NCBI GenBank assembly: GCA_023251805.1
Contig: JAHEYB010000006.1
Coordinates: 1 to 64,000 of the forward strand
Reading direction: 5' to 3'
Source of the DNA: Bacteroidota bacterium
GTDB taxonomy: Bacteria; Bacteroidota; Bacteroidia; 2-12-FULL-35-15
DNA length: 64,000 nt
The notes under the pieces were generated by a model. That model saw nothing but the letters and a program-made list of their open reading frames with translations, made no database searches and was not told the origin of the DNA. Shown in pieces: positions 27,151 through 36,718 of the stretch; positions within the stretch are counted from its first letter, which is position 1; each line of letters starts with the position of its first letter. Both the position numbers and the translations under genes were made by a program.

Positions 27151-28572
27151 ATGAATAAAAAGCTACAAGTCCTCAAATATCTTATTGCCGATATTTCAGC
27201 CGCAATGCTGGCTTGGGCATTGTTTTTTACTTTCCGAAAAATTTATATTGAAACTGCAAAATTTGGAAAACCTGTTCCTTTAGTTTATGACGAACAATAC
27301 TATTGGGGCTTGGTTTTTATCCCAATTTTCTGGATATTGATGTATTACCTTACCGGAACGTACAAAGAAATCTATCGCAAGTCGCGTTTAAAGGAGATAG
27401 GACAAACGTTTTTACTTTCTATTATTGGTGTTTTAATCATCTTTTTCGCGCTTTTGTTGGATGATGCAATTGTTTCCTACAAAAATTATTACCAAAGCAT
27501 TATCACTCTTTTCCTTTTACACTTTGGTTTTACAGCCTTTTTCAGAGTCATTCTTTCCTCTATTACCAATTACAGAATTCACAATAGAATTATTGGTTTT
27601 AATACGCTTTTGGTAGGAAGTAATGAAAATGCTTTAAAACTTTTCACAGAGATGCAAAGTCAGCAAAAATCCTCCGGATATAAATTTGTAGGCTTTGTGC
27701 ACATTGATAATAAAAATGGTTTCTCACAAGAGTTAAAAAAGACTTTACCTCACTTAGGTGAACTATCTGATTTAAAGAATCTTATAACTTCTCATAAAAT
27801 CGAAGAGGTGATCATTGCCATTGAATCATTTGAACATGAAAATATAGGTAAAATTGTAAACGAATTGGACTATCGTGGACTCATCATCAAAGTGATTCCC
27901 GATATGTATGATATCTTATCAGGCTCCGTAAAAATGACCTCTATTTTTGGAGCACCATTGATTGAGATTTCCCGAGAGATAATGCCTACTTGGGAACAAT
28001 CGCTAAAACGAATAATGGATATTTCGGTGTCTTTAATTGTATTGCTGCTTTTCAGCTGGGTGTATATCATTGTTGCAATAGCAGTGAAAGTAACGTCCAA
28101 AGGGCCTATTTTTTACAGCCACGAGCGCATCGGATGGCACGGAAAACCCTTTATGATACATAAGTTCCGTTCCATGCTCATTGATGCAGAAAAAGCTGGT
28201 CCGGCACTTTCAAGTAAACTAGACCCGCGTATTACGCCTTTGGGCCGTTTTCTTAGAAAAGTTCGTTTGGATGAAATTCCTCAATTCTACAATGTTATTA
28301 TAGGTGAAATGAGCATTGTTGGTCCACGCCCCGAACGACAATTCTTCATCGATCAAATTGTATTGAAAGCTCCTCACTACAAGCATTTGCATAAAGTACG
28401 CCCCGGAATCACATCGTGGGGACAAGTAAAATATGGTTATGCCGAGAATGTAGAAGAAATGGTACAACGTTTAAAATATGATATCATTTACATCGAAAAT
28501 ATGTCTCTTGCAGTTGATGTAAAGATTTTAATTTATACTGCTTTGATTGTGATTCAAGGAAGAGGGAAGTAA
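27151..28572 (+). CDS. Polyprenyl-phosphate glycosyl-1-phosphate transferase (WbaP/PssY-like sugar transferase)
   Basis: The protein has 473 residues. Four N-terminal transmembrane segments (about 5-25, 48-68, 85-105, 113-135) are followed by a soluble nucleotide-binding-like region, a fifth hydrophobic hairpin (about 287-312), and the C-terminal transferase domain. That domain carries KRIMDISVSLIVLLLF, MIHKFRSMLIDAE, LDPRITPLGRFLRKVRLDEI and MSIVGPRPE. Such enzymes load the first sugar phosphate onto undecaprenyl phosphate at the start of exopolysaccharide or O-antigen assembly. No other glycosyltransferase follows, so the rest of the pathway lies elsewhere. Confidence 0.92.
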   Translation: MNKKLQVLKYLIADISAAMLAWALFFTFRKIYIETAKFGKPVPLVYDEQYYWGLVFIPIFWILMYYLTGTYKEIYRKSRLKEIGQTFLLSIIGVLIIFFALLLDDAIVSYKNYYQSIITLFLLHFGFTAFFRVILSSITNYRIHNRIIGFNTLLVGSNENALKLFTEMQSQQKSSGYKFVGFVHIDNKNGFSQELKKTLPHLGELSDLKNLITSHKIEEVIIAIESFEHENIGKIVNELDYRGLIIKVIPDMYDILSGSVKMTSIFGAPLIEISREIMPTWEQSLKRIMDISVSLIVLLLFSWVYIIVAIAVKVTSKGPIFYSHERIGWHGKPFMIHKFRSMLIDAEKAGPALSSKLDPRITPLGRFLRKVRLDEIPQFYNVIIGEMSIVGPRPERQFFIDQIVLKAPHYKHLHKVRPGITSWGQVKYGYAENVEEMVQRLKYDIIYIENMSLAVDVKILIYTALIVIQGRGK

Positions 28573-28574
28573 GA

Positions 28575-28748
28575 CTACAAATTACGAATTTTAACGAATT
28601 ACGAATCTGTGTGTATTTTATTTGCCTTTGATTTAAAACCCAATCAATACTAATCTATAATTGTAAACATATATTTAATAATTTAGCAAAAATTAAATTC
28701 ACATCGAATTACAATTATTCGTAATTCGTTAAAATTCGTAATTCGTAG
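28575..28748. repeat. Long inverted repeat element (32-bp arms) between sugar transferase and hbd
   Basis: The left arm 28575-28606 and right arm 28717-28748 are reverse complements at 31 of 32 positions. They are built from repeated ATTACGAAT/ATTCGTAAT blocks and separated by 110 bp of A/T-rich DNA. The right arm ends four bases before the hbd ATG. No open reading frame is inside. It resembles a MITE-like or dispersed palindromic element. Confidence 0.75.
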
Positions 28749-28752
28749 TAAC

Positions 28753-29655
28753 ATGAAGAACATCGCAGTAATCGGATCAGGAACTATGGGCAACGGAATT
28801 GCTCACACCTTCGCACAATTTGGCTACAACGTGGCATTAATTGATATTTCACAACCTGCGTTGGATAAGGCAATGGCGACCATTGCGAAGAACTTAGACC
28901 GCATTGTAGCTAAAGGCACCATTACGGAGGCGGATAAAGCAGCAACGCTCAAAAACATTACAACATACACCGCTGTTGCAGATGGCGTAAAAAGCGCTGA
29001 TTTAGTTGTAGAAGCCGCTACCGAAAATGTAGAAATCAAATTAAATATTTTTAGAGAATTAGATAAACTTTGTCCTCCAAATACCATTTTAGCAAGTAAT
29101 ACTTCTTCTATTTCCATTACAAAGATTGGAGCGGTTACAAAGCGAGCCGATAAAGTAATTGGAATGCATTTCATGAATCCAGTTCCTGTAATGAAGTTGG
29201 TGGAAGTAATTCGTGGCTACTCTACTTCTGATGAGGTGTGCAGCCTTATTATGGAAACTTCAAAAAAATTAAATAAAGTTCCTACAGAAGTAAACGATTA
29301 CCCAGGATTTGTAGCAAACAAAATATTAATGCCAATGATTAACGAAGCGATTATCACACTTCACGAAGGCACTGCTGGTGTTGAAGAAATTGATACCGTT
29401 ATGAAATTGGGAATGGCGCATCCAATGGGTCCATTGCAATTAGCCGATTTTATTGGATTAGATGTTTGTCTTTCTATCCTAAAAGTTTTGCAAGATGGTT
29501 ACGGCAATCCAAAATATGCACCTTGCCCATTGTTAGTAAACATGGTAACAGCAGGACATTTAGGAGTGAAATCCGGACAAGGTTTTTATTCCTGGGGACA
29601 TGGCACTAAAGATTTAATTGTAGCGGATGGATTTAAGAAGAAGGTGATGGCTTAA
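28753..29655 (+). CDS. hbd: 3-hydroxybutyryl-CoA dehydrogenase
   Basis: The protein has 300 residues. The NAD-binding motif is IGSGTMGNGIAHTFA at residues 6-20. SNTSSISIT, the catalytic-histidine segment GMHFMNPVPVMKLVEVI and the C-terminal dimer domain with NKILMPMINEAI and HPMGPLQLADFIGLDV are all present. It interconverts acetoacetyl-CoA and 3-hydroxybutyryl-CoA in the cytoplasm, within fatty-acid or butanoate metabolism. It stands alone, immediately behind an inverted-repeat element that must contain or interrupt its promoter and ribosome-binding region. Confidence 0.93.
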   Translation: MKNIAVIGSGTMGNGIAHTFAQFGYNVALIDISQPALDKAMATIAKNLDRIVAKGTITEADKAATLKNITTYTAVADGVKSADLVVEAATENVEIKLNIFRELDKLCPPNTILASNTSSISITKIGAVTKRADKVIGMHFMNPVPVMKLVEVIRGYSTSDEVCSLIMETSKKLNKVPTEVNDYPGFVANKILMPMINEAIITLHEGTAGVEEIDTVMKLGMAHPMGPLQLADFIGLDVCLSILKVLQDGYGNPKYAPCPLLVNMVTAGHLGVKSGQGFYSWGHGTKDLIVADGFKKKVMA

Positions 29656-29665
29656 AAATTTCAGG

Positions 29666-29724
29666 CCTGCCTACCGGCAGGCAGGTTTCAAATTAAAAGA
29701 GTTTCGATTACGGAGCTCTTTTTT
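29666..29724 (+). terminator. GC-rich palindrome and rho-independent terminator after hbd
   Basis: At 29666-29686 lies a palindromic motif (cctgcc tacc ggcagg cagg). An eight-base stem follows (29699-29706 with 29711-29718, loop atta) with six T, a good terminator for hbd and possibly for the convergent gene. Confidence 0.75.
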
Positions 29725-29726
29725 AT

Positions 29727-30632
29727 TCAATCCATTTTAATAAATTTACTAGAAATAATAACTCCATTTATATTTTCAATAGAAACAAAGTAAATTCCGT
29801 TTTTAAATGTAGAAACGTCAATGCTTGATTTTCCTTCTACACATGTTGATTTATAAATCTGCTTCCCAATTGCAGAATATATGCAACAATAAAACTGCTG
29901 ATTAGATTTTTTTGTAAAAAAGTCAAATTCTAATGTACTTACAATTGGATTTTTTATCAATTTAAAATTGTTTTCTTTTTTTGATTCCTCAGTGATTCCT
30001 GTACCATAAGCACAAGCGCCATATACCTGAATACTATTTTCTATATAGCAATCCAAACTATATTCAAAATTCCCTACAAAACACCATGGCTCATCCCAGG
30101 TTCCAACAATACTTCCAATTCCTTCTATCCAAACATCTTTTTGTCCAGCAGAGTATCCAAGATGGATCTGTCTTCTATATGACCCACTAACTAAAATACT
30201 ATCAACCAGCAAAACAGGAAAACAATAATATCCGCAGGGCTGGCTATACGGATAAAAACAAAAAGTGTCGCCAAGATTTAGCCCAAAATCGTATTTGAGA
30301 ATATCTATTGAATCATTTGGATATCTGCACCAAACCTTTTTTAATGTGTCCTCTCTATATGAGCCCAAATAGTTTGCAGTAGTAATGTTAAAAGCAGATT
30401 CTGTGCCAGTCCAGTTACCGTAAAATTTTGAATAAGTGAGTCCATCAATGATAGTATCACCATATAGACCATAATAAGTTGATGAGGATGTTGAAGGGAG
30501 AGGAAAAGCGGGAAATTGATAGCCAACCGAATTCCAGATCGCACTATCGCTACTTGTTGGAAATGGAAAATATGTTTGGGAAAGTAAATTAAGACTAAAA
30601 AATAATCCTACTAGAAGTGAAATTTTTTTCAT
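29727..30632 (-). CDS. Small T9SS type A sorting-domain protein
   Basis: The protein has 301 residues with a signal peptide ending SLNLLSQ. The body carries Tyr/Trp-rich beta segments (YFPFPTSDSAIWNSVGYQF, GLNLGDTFCFYPYSQPCG). A type A C-terminal sorting domain spans about residues 225-301 (FKLIKNPIVSTLEFDF, IYSAIGKQIY, FKNGIYFVSIEN). Several cysteine pairs suggest disulfides. It is secreted and attached to the cell surface. No enzyme motif is recognised. It follows the DUF4294 gene by 11 nt on the same strand, so they may share a transcript. Confidence 0.8.
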   Translation of the reverse strand: MKKISLLVGLFFSLNLLSQTYFPFPTSSDSAIWNSVGYQFPAFPLPSTSSSTYYGLYGDTIIDGLTYSKFYGNWTGTESAFNITTANYLGSYREDTLKKVWCRYPNDSIDILKYDFGLNLGDTFCFYPYSQPCGYYCFPVLLVDSILVSGSYRRQIHLGYSAGQKDVWIEGIGSIVGTWDEPWCFVGNFEYSLDCYIENSIQVYGACAYGTGITEESKKENNFKLIKNPIVSTLEFDFFTKKSNQQFYCCIYSAIGKQIYKSTCVEGKSSIDVSTFKNGIYFVSIENINGVIISSKFIKMD

Positions 30633-30643
30633 GAGAATATTTC

Positions 30644-31261
30644 CTAAAACTGCCCATCCTCAATCATCCTAATTGCCATCTCAATGTTTTTTTCATCGCC
30701 ATCGGCATCATAGTCGGATTTTAGGCTGGAGTTAAAAACAAGTGCTACACCTTGCCACATCGCAGCGGAAAAAGAACCTCTCATGCATTTCACCACATCG
30801 TAAGTCGTTCTTCCCGTTTCTCTATCAATTAGTTTTATTAAGATTCGTCCTTGTGTAACAGTTAAATTTTTCAATTCATCCCCAAACTCATCTTTCAATT
30901 GCTTTTCAGCCAACTTGGTGAATGCTTTTCTATCTCTTTCATTGGGCATTGTTGCTAATACTCTGTCGTACTCTTTAATTTTAACAGACGCTAAAATCGC
31001 ATAAGGATAAACCTTTTTCACATTGTATTTTAATCTGTCCCAAGCTGCTTTTTGTCGGTATGTTTTAAAAGTACGATCAGCAGAGCATGTTACAACAGCT
31101 AATTTTCCGTAAGGAATGGTATCGCCTTGGTAAAAAACAGTTTCCACTAATATTCCTTTTAAGTCGGGAACTGCTGCTTTTGGGTTAGAAGGAGTTTGAG
31201 CCATTCCTGAAAAGGAAATGACTAAAAAAGATAAGAATACTATAACTATTCTTGTTGCCAT
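30644..31261 (-). CDS. DUF4294 family secreted protein
   Basis: The protein has 205 residues with a signal peptide ending FSGMAQ. The region from GDTIPYGKLAVVTCSADRTF through RLKYNVKKVYPYAILASVKI to RETGRTTYDVVKCMRGSF matches what I know as DUF4294, a family found almost only in Bacteroidota and lacking a known function. It is probably periplasmic. It is first of a likely two-gene unit with the T9SS protein. Confidence 0.8.
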   Translation of the reverse strand: MATRIVIVFLSFLVISFSGMAQTPSNPKAAVPDLKGILVETVFYQGDTIPYGKLAVVTCSADRTFKTYRQKAAWDRLKYNVKKVYPYAILASVKIKEYDRVLATMPNERDRKAFTKLAEKQLKDEFGDELKNLTVTQGRILIKLIDRETGRTTYDVVKCMRGSFSAAMWQGVALVFNSSLKSDYDADGDEKNIEMAIRMIEDGQF

Positions 31262-31461
31262 TTGGCGGTATTTACTAGTATAACGTGTTGGTTAGCTAAA
31301 AGTTGCTTGCTTATTGTAAATATTTGTTAACTATTCCTTGGGCTTCGTAAAAATCAACACCTCGATTAAGCTCAGTGTCACGTTTATAAAAAATCTCTGC
31401 GGTCCTCTGCGCCTTCTCCGCGGTCGGAGTTTATCCTGAGCGGAGTCGAAGGACGGTTAAA
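31262..31461. other. Intergenic region with dispersed repeat motifs
   Basis: This 200-nt gap holds no gene. It carries CTGAGCGGAGTCGAAG at 31436-31451 (inverse of the motif at 505-520) and a run of ctctgcggtcctctgcgcc type words at about 31395-31425. Related cgcagagggcgcagag words recur at about 41888-41930. Confidence 0.55.
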
Positions 31462-32937
31462 CTATCGATTATTTTTCCATTTGGAAACAGACTTTCCTTC
31501 TTCTGAAACTACATTCTGTGCTTTCGCTGAACCCATCAACTTAGCGCCAAACAATGCCGCTACAATAGCTTCATCCTCTTTCGTCTCCGAAAGCATCTCA
31601 GGAGAATAATGATGTTTGATAAAGTGTGTATCAAAATTTCCTGAGGTGAATGCTTTGTGCTTCAATACAAATTTACAAAAACTAAGGGTTGTTTCAACTC
31701 CTGTTATTTGATAATCATCAATGGCTCTAATCATGCGACTAATCGCCTCTTCCCTATCTTTTCCAAACGTTACTAATTTTGCAATCATAGGATCGTAATA
31801 AATTGGAATGTCCATTCCTTCTTCAAAACCATCATCTACACGTACTCCTAGCCCTTGCGGACGCTTATACGTTACTAATTTTCCGATATCGGGTAAAAAA
31901 TTATTCGTTGGATCTTCAGCATACACACGTACTTCTACGCTATGTCCGTTTATTTTTAAATCTTCTTGTTTAAACGATAATTTTTCTCCGCGCGCTACTT
32001 TGATTTGTTCTTTTACTAAATCTAGTCCGGTTATCATTTCTGTAACAGGATGTTCCACTTGCAAACGGGTGTTCATCTCTAGGAAATAGAAATTTTTATT
32101 TTCATCCAATAGAAACTCTACAGTTCCTGCTCCCACATAATCACATGCTTTACCAACATTCACAGCACATTCGCCCATCGCTTTTCGAATTTCAGGAGTT
32201 AAAACCGAAGACGGTGCTTCTTCAATCACTTTCTGGTGGCGTCTTTGAATGGAACATTCCCGTTCAAATAAATAGACAATATTTCCATGTGTATCACCTA
32301 AAATTTGAATTTCGATGTGACGCGGACCGGCCACATACCGTTCGATAAATACAGAACCATCGCCAAAAGCAGACGTAGCTTCACTTACCGCCAAGTTCAT
32401 TTGTTCCTCAAACTCTTCAATATTTTCTACAATGCGCATTCCTTTTCCTCCGCCTCCGGCACTTGCTTTAATCAATAAAGGGAAACCTGTTGCCAATGCC
32501 ACTTCTTTTCCTTCTTTCACTGAAGTGATTGCACCTTCGGAACCGGGAACCATCGGAATTTTATATTTTTTTGCTGCTGCTTTCGCAGATAACTTATCAC
32601 CCATCATGTTCATTGCTTCAGGAGAAGGGCCAATAAACGTGATACCGGCTTTTTTTACTTTTGCAGCAAAGTCAGCATTTTCAGAAAGAAAACCATAACC
32701 CGGATGAATGCCTTGTACTTTCAACTGTTTACAAACTTCAATAATTTTATCGCCCAGCAAATAAGATTGATTGGAAGGTGGTGGACCAATGCACACCGCC
32801 TCATCAGCATACTTCACAAAAGGTGCATTTCTATCCGCTTCGGAATAAATAGCAACGGTTTGAATACCCATTTCTCTGCAGGAACGCATTACACGCAATG
32901 CAATCTCTCCTCTGTTGGCTACTAATATTTTGTTCAT
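31462..32937 (-). CDS. accC: Biotin carboxylase (acetyl/acyl-CoA carboxylase subunit)
   Basis: The protein has 491 residues. It starts MNKILVANRGEIALRVMRSC and carries the glycine-rich ATP-grasp loop KASAGGGGKGMRIV, the ERECSIQRRHQKVIEEAPS segment and the signature FLEMNTRLQVEHPVTEMITG. It carboxylates biotin on the carrier protein using ATP and bicarbonate, for fatty-acid synthesis or an acyl-CoA carboxylase. It is about 45 residues longer than E. coli AccC at the C-terminus. No biotin carrier or carboxyltransferase gene is adjacent, so its partner subunits lie elsewhere. Confidence 0.93.
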   Translation of the reverse strand: MNKILVANRGEIALRVMRSCREMGIQTVAIYSEADRNAPFVKYADEAVCIGPPPSNQSYLLGDKIIEVCKQLKVQGIHPGYGFLSENADFAAKVKKAGITFIGPSPEAMNMMGDKLSAKAAAKKYKIPMVPGSEGAITSVKEGKEVALATGFPLLIKASAGGGGKGMRIVENIEEFEEQMNLAVSEATSAFGDGSVFIERYVAGPRHIEIQILGDTHGNIVYLFERECSIQRRHQKVIEEAPSSVLTPEIRKAMGECAVNVGKACDYVGAGTVEFLLDENKNFYFLEMNTRLQVEHPVTEMITGLDLVKEQIKVARGEKLSFKQEDLKINGHSVEVRVYAEDPTNNFLPDIGKLVTYKRPQGLGVRVDDGFEEGMDIPIYYDPMIAKLVTFGKDREEAISRMIRAIDDYQITGVETTLSFCKFVLKHKAFTSGNFDTHFIKHHYSPEMLSETKEDEAIVAALFGAKLMGSAKAQNVVSEEGKSVSKWKNNR

Positions 32938-33101
32938 AAAATGTTGATTAATAAATGAATGCTTTCCCTGTCAAAAAAATATATTTGTGAAAGGTCAATC
33001 CGCTTCATTTGAAGCTGTACAAACCTAGTAAAAAAAGTTTTTATCGTGCTTGAATATTTGAACTCAATATCAACAAAATGATTATCCCAAAATAAACTAT
33101 T

Positions 33102-35513
33102 ATGCTTAAAAAAACAACACTTCTTATTCTTATTGCCTTCTTATCTATCAATAGTTTCGGACAGAAAAAGGGTTCAAAACCTGCCTCCTCTTCACCCGAC
33201 TTTAACACAAAAGAAGCAGAAGTGGAACTAATAAAAGCGTTGAACAAAGTGCGACTTGAAAACAAGCTCGATACCATTGAGTTTCATCCCGTTTTAGCCC
33301 AAGCTGCTGCTATTCAAAGTGCCGATATGGCTAAAAATGGAAAAGCCGTGCTTGAAAATAGCAAAGGCAAGTATAAAACTACTGCTAAAAGAGTAACTGC
33401 TGTTGGTGGAACCAACAAAGCACAAGAATTGGTATTGGGAACTAGCATTGCAAAAGGAAAAACTTCCATGACCCCTAAAGAGCTTGCTGATGCGGCTTTT
33501 TACAAATGGCGCGTAGGGAAACTAAATCAAGCGGTCATTAAAAATCCTGATTTTGTGTATGCGAGTCCTTCTGTTACCCTTGACGAATCTGGAAAAAAGG
33601 CTTATATCTCCATTGTATTTGGAAGTTTCAACTCTTTCAACACTGGGGCTGATAAGAAAAAAGAATTACCTGTTCCCTACTCTTCCAAAACTAAAAAGTT
33701 AAAAGAGCCGGAGGATAGAAGTTGCAATGCCTGCAAGAAATTTAAAGATTGGGATGGCTTAGCAGCGGGTTTGTATGTGGAAAACAATAAAATCTATATC
33801 AGATATGCCAACCTAAAAGCACTTTCAAAATTCATTCGCAAATCAGGCGATGGATTGGCTGTGGATATTGTTCAGCGCGCGCAATACGACAATCCGGATT
33901 ATAACATTGTGGATAATAACCTCATTTCAAAAGGAGTGTTATTAAAAACTGTTACCATGAGCAAACTCTATAGCAAAAACAGAGTGAAAGCGGTAAAAAA
34001 GGGTAACAGAGTGGTTAAAGCCACCAAGCTGGATGTACAATTAGGTGAACTACCAAAAAAGATAACCGGTCCGTATGAGTTGAATTTACTCATTGTTCAA
34101 GATGGAAAATTGTGTAAAGTAATTATGCCTTCTAAAATTGAAGCAGGCGACCAAGAATCCAATTCCCCTTTGAGTATGTTATTGATGCCCGATAGCGCTG
34201 CTTATTTTAAACCACCTTTTGAACCAACAACAGAATCTACGTTGCTAACATTTACTGTTCCCTTTGAAAAAAACAAATCGGATTACAAAGAAGTTGATAT
34301 GGAACCATTTTTAACTGCTTTGCAAGAACCCGATTTTTTAATTGAAGGATTATATATTACTGCCTACTCTTCTATTGAAGGAGATGCAAAAGCAAATGAG
34401 AAATTACAAAAGAAACGTGCTGAAAGTATTGTAAAAGCATTAGCTAAAATGCAAAAGGCAGGTGTTGTTACAAATGTAAAAACCACTGACTCTTGGAATT
34501 TATTTCAAATGGAAGCAGAAGATGGCAAGTATGATTATTTAACTAAAATGACCAAAGAAAAAGCGATAGCAGAAATTAATGGAAAAGGATTATCAGCAGA
34601 GCTAGAGCCTATGTTGGGCAAAGAGCGTTTTGGACAAATTATTATGGATGTTACCTATGACATTACCGGAATTAAGGAAGAGAAATTTTCGGTGAGTAAA
34701 TTTAATCAAGCAATGAAAAAGAATGATTTGAAACAGTGTTTGAAAATTCAATATTACATTGGAAAACAAATGCGTCTTCAAAAATATTCTGCTGAAGCAC
34801 CGGCAAAAATGAATATTCCTTTCGATGTAAAAAATTCGGGATTGCTTAACAATCAAGTGGTATTGCATTACATGTATAACAACAATGTTGCAACGGAAGA
34901 AGATTATGTTGAAATGAAAAAATTGGCAACACTTGACCCTACAAATAATTACATCATATTTAATAACATATTTTGTGCTGTTTCACTCGATAGTACTATT
35001 GGTGATGCAAAAGCACAAAACGAAATGCAGAAGCGCATTGATGCGATGTACAAAACAGATGTTCCTAAAAAATATGTGGACGCTTTAAACATTGAATGGC
35101 AATTTAGAATTATTGAATCCATGGATTCGGCTGAGAATAGTGAGTTGGTGACACAAGCATGTATCGAAAAAATAAAACAATTCTACAACATCAAAGAATC
35201 TTCTTGGCAAAACAATCTAAAACTAGCGTATGTATTTGCTCGCTTTAAGGATTATAAATTTGCGGCAAGTTTGTTAGCACCATTTATTGCTACAGAAAGC
35301 GTGAACGAAAATGTATTGTTCGCTTATGCATCCATTTGTGCAAAAATGCCTGAACTATATAAATCCAGAACATTTGTATTAGCATTGCAAAAAGCAGAAG
35401 AAAAGAATCACGACCGCTACTGCAAATTATTTGGAGCTCCGAATATAACTTTTCAGGTATTTGATAATCCTTTCGTTAAAGCCGATTACAAAAAAGCAGC
35501 ATGCAGCAAATAG
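33102..35513 (+). CDS. Secreted protein with CAP/SCP domain and OmpA-like region
   Basis: The protein has 803 residues with a signal peptide ending NSFGQ. Residues about 38-175 look like a CAP/SCP domain (VELIKALNKVRLENKLDTIE, HPVLAQAAAIQSADMAKNGK). About 380-450 resembles an OmpA-C-like peptidoglycan-binding module (FTVPFEKNKSDYK, ITAYSSIEGDAKANEKLQKK, RAESIVKAL), although the usual GHTD is AYSS here. The C-terminal half (470-800) is mostly helical and TPR-like. The protein may tie a CAP domain to the cell wall. The CAP call is fair and the OmpA-like call moderate. The gene overlaps the DUF3820 gene by 13 nt. Confidence 0.65.
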   Translation: MLKKTTLLILIAFLSINSFGQKKGSKPASSSPDFNTKEAEVELIKALNKVRLENKLDTIEFHPVLAQAAAIQSADMAKNGKAVLENSKGKYKTTAKRVTAVGGTNKAQELVLGTSIAKGKTSMTPKELADAAFYKWRVGKLNQAVIKNPDFVYASPSVTLDESGKKAYISIVFGSFNSFNTGADKKKELPVPYSSKTKKLKEPEDRSCNACKKFKDWDGLAAGLYVENNKIYIRYANLKALSKFIRKSGDGLAVDIVQRAQYDNPDYNIVDNNLISKGVLLKTVTMSKLYSKNRVKAVKKGNRVVKATKLDVQLGELPKKITGPYELNLLIVQDGKLCKVIMPSKIEAGDQESNSPLSMLLMPDSAAYFKPPFEPTTESTLLTFTVPFEKNKSDYKEVDMEPFLTALQEPDFLIEGLYITAYSSIEGDAKANEKLQKKRAESIVKALAKMQKAGVVTNVKTTDSWNLFQMEAEDGKYDYLTKMTKEKAIAEINGKGLSAELEPMLGKERFGQIIMDVTYDITGIKEEKFSVSKFNQAMKKNDLKQCLKIQYYIGKQMRLQKYSAEAPAKMNIPFDVKNSGLLNNQVVLHYMYNNNVATEEDYVEMKKLATLDPTNNYIIFNNIFCAVSLDSTIGDAKAQNEMQKRIDAMYKTDVPKKYVDALNIEWQFRIIESMDSAENSELVTQACIEKIKQFYNIKESSWQNNLKLAYVFARFKDYKFAASLLAPFIATESVNENVLFAYASICAKMPELYKSRTFVLALQKAEEKNHDRYCKLFGAPNITFQVFDNPFVKADYKKAACSK

Positions 35514-35731
35514 TGAATCAACCCGATTCGCAATTGTTATTGCTGTTGGTAACAATGAGAATGCCTTTTGGCAAATACAAGAATACTATTTTGTGCGACT
35601 TACCCGTTTTCTATTTGGAATGGTTTCAGCGCAAAGGTTTCCCTGATGGAAAATTGGGTATACTTTTACAAACCATGTATGAAATAAAACTAAACGGTTT
35701 GGAAGGCTTGTTGAAACCTTTGAAAAAGTAA
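35501..35731 (+). CDS. DUF3820 family small protein
   Basis: The protein has 76 residues. The motifs MPFGKYKNTILCDLPVFYLE, WFQRKGFPDGKLG and YEIKLNGLEGLL are the DUF3820 signature. The function is unproven. Some members are annotated as quorum-sensing-regulated virulence factor homologues. It overlaps the 3' end of the CAP-domain gene by 13 nt in another frame, so it is likely translationally coupled, although a link in function is not obvious. Confidence 0.85.
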   Translation: MQQIVNQPDSQLLLLLVTMRMPFGKYKNTILCDLPVFYLEWFQRKGFPDGKLGILLQTMYEIKLNGLEGLLKPLKK

Positions 35732-35775
35732 CTCTTTGCGCAAAGCAGATTGCTTCGTTTAGGAAACGAAAATTA

Positions 35776-35802
35776 TTGTTTATCAAAAAATCGTTAATTT
35801 TG
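35776..35802 (+). promoter_or_regulatory. Probable promoter of the 35807 gene, near-leaderless
   Basis: TTG at 35776-35778 and TAATTTTG at 35795-35802 are separated by 16 nt, one short of the usual range. The start codon begins five bases after the -7 element, so the transcript would have almost no leader. Confidence 0.5.
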
Positions 35803-35806
35803 AAGA

Positions 35807-36718
35807 ATGAATAAATTTATCAAACTATTATTTCTGATTCTTATTTTGAATTCAACAAAGTTGTTTGCTCAAGAAACAACAGAGGCTGGATCAACTGAAA
35901 ACAATGGAAAACAACGACCATTTAAACTTGGTTTATACATCGGTTCCTACTTTGCAAATAAATATACTGCAGGAGTATATGATGGATATGGTTTTGATAT
36001 TGATGGCTTAAGAATTACCGATTTTGATAAAAGCTGGATGCACGAAAAAATTATCAATCAATATGGAGGAGGATATGGACAACCCGACCAAATTGCATTG
36101 GCACTTGGAGTTAATAGTTCGGCTGATTGGTTTTTTACAAAAGAAGATATGCCTATTAATATGCATTACACTCCTTCCTTTTTATTGGGATTGCAATGCC
36201 GTTATTCTGTAGATGATAAAAATGCCATTTCATTAAATTTGAATGTTGCGAAACTAAAAATTGCCGGAAATTTTACAATGAGCACTCGTCCACCAACCGG
36301 ATCCACACAAATCAACAATAGCATTCAAACATTTGGAATACAAGGTGGTGAACAGCGGTTAATGATACAAGTTGGCTATAACAGAATTATAGGAGACAAT
36401 GAAAAAGCAAACTTTTTTGTGGAAGGCGGACTAAACATGACCTATTCACAATTCGATAAAAATGAAATCTTAATTAATAATCTACGAATTGATTTGTTGG
36501 AATTTTATGATTATCAAGGAGTGCAGTCGGGCTACACTAAACTTCCAAAAGGTATGGGTTTTGGAGCTTATGCAGGAGGCGGATTAAATATCACTATGAG
36601 TGAAAAATTTACTGTTCAGTTGTTGTACAGTCCGTCCTACGAAGGAATTAAAATTGGAAACAATCCCCAATTAAAATGGCAACATTCAATTGGATTGAGA
36701 GCTTACTACAATTTCTAA
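35807..36718 (+). CDS. Outer-membrane beta-barrel protein, function unknown
   Basis: The protein has 303 residues with a signal peptide ending KLFAQ. Strand-like segments (FKLGLYIGSYFANKYTAGVY, AISLNLNVAKLKIAG, KANFFVEGGLNMTY, GFGAYAGGGLNITM, FTVQLLYSPSY) and the final HSIGLRAYYNF with terminal Phe indicate an outer-membrane barrel. No named subfamily is recognised. Its stop codon overlaps the stop of the convergent gene by four bases. Confidence 0.7.
   Translation: MNKFIKLLFLILILNSTKLFAQETTEAGSTENNGKQRPFKLGLYIGSYFANKYTAGVYDGYGFDIDGLRITDFDKSWMHEKIINQYGGGYGQPDQIALALGVNSSADWFFTKEDMPINMHYTPSFLLGLQCRYSVDDKNAISLNLNVAKLKIAGNFTMSTRPPTGSTQINNSIQTFGIQGGEQRLMIQVGYNRIIGDNEKANFFVEGGLNMTYSQFDKNEILINNLRIDLLEFYDYQGVQSGYTKLPKGMGFGAYAGGGLNITMSEKFTVQLLYSPSYEGIKIGNNPQLKWQHSIGLRAYYNF

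Noticed and set aside
28575-28748. The hbd upstream inverted repeat as a plain terminator
   Set aside because: Arms are 110 bp apart and A/T-rich, with no T run placed after a compact stem.
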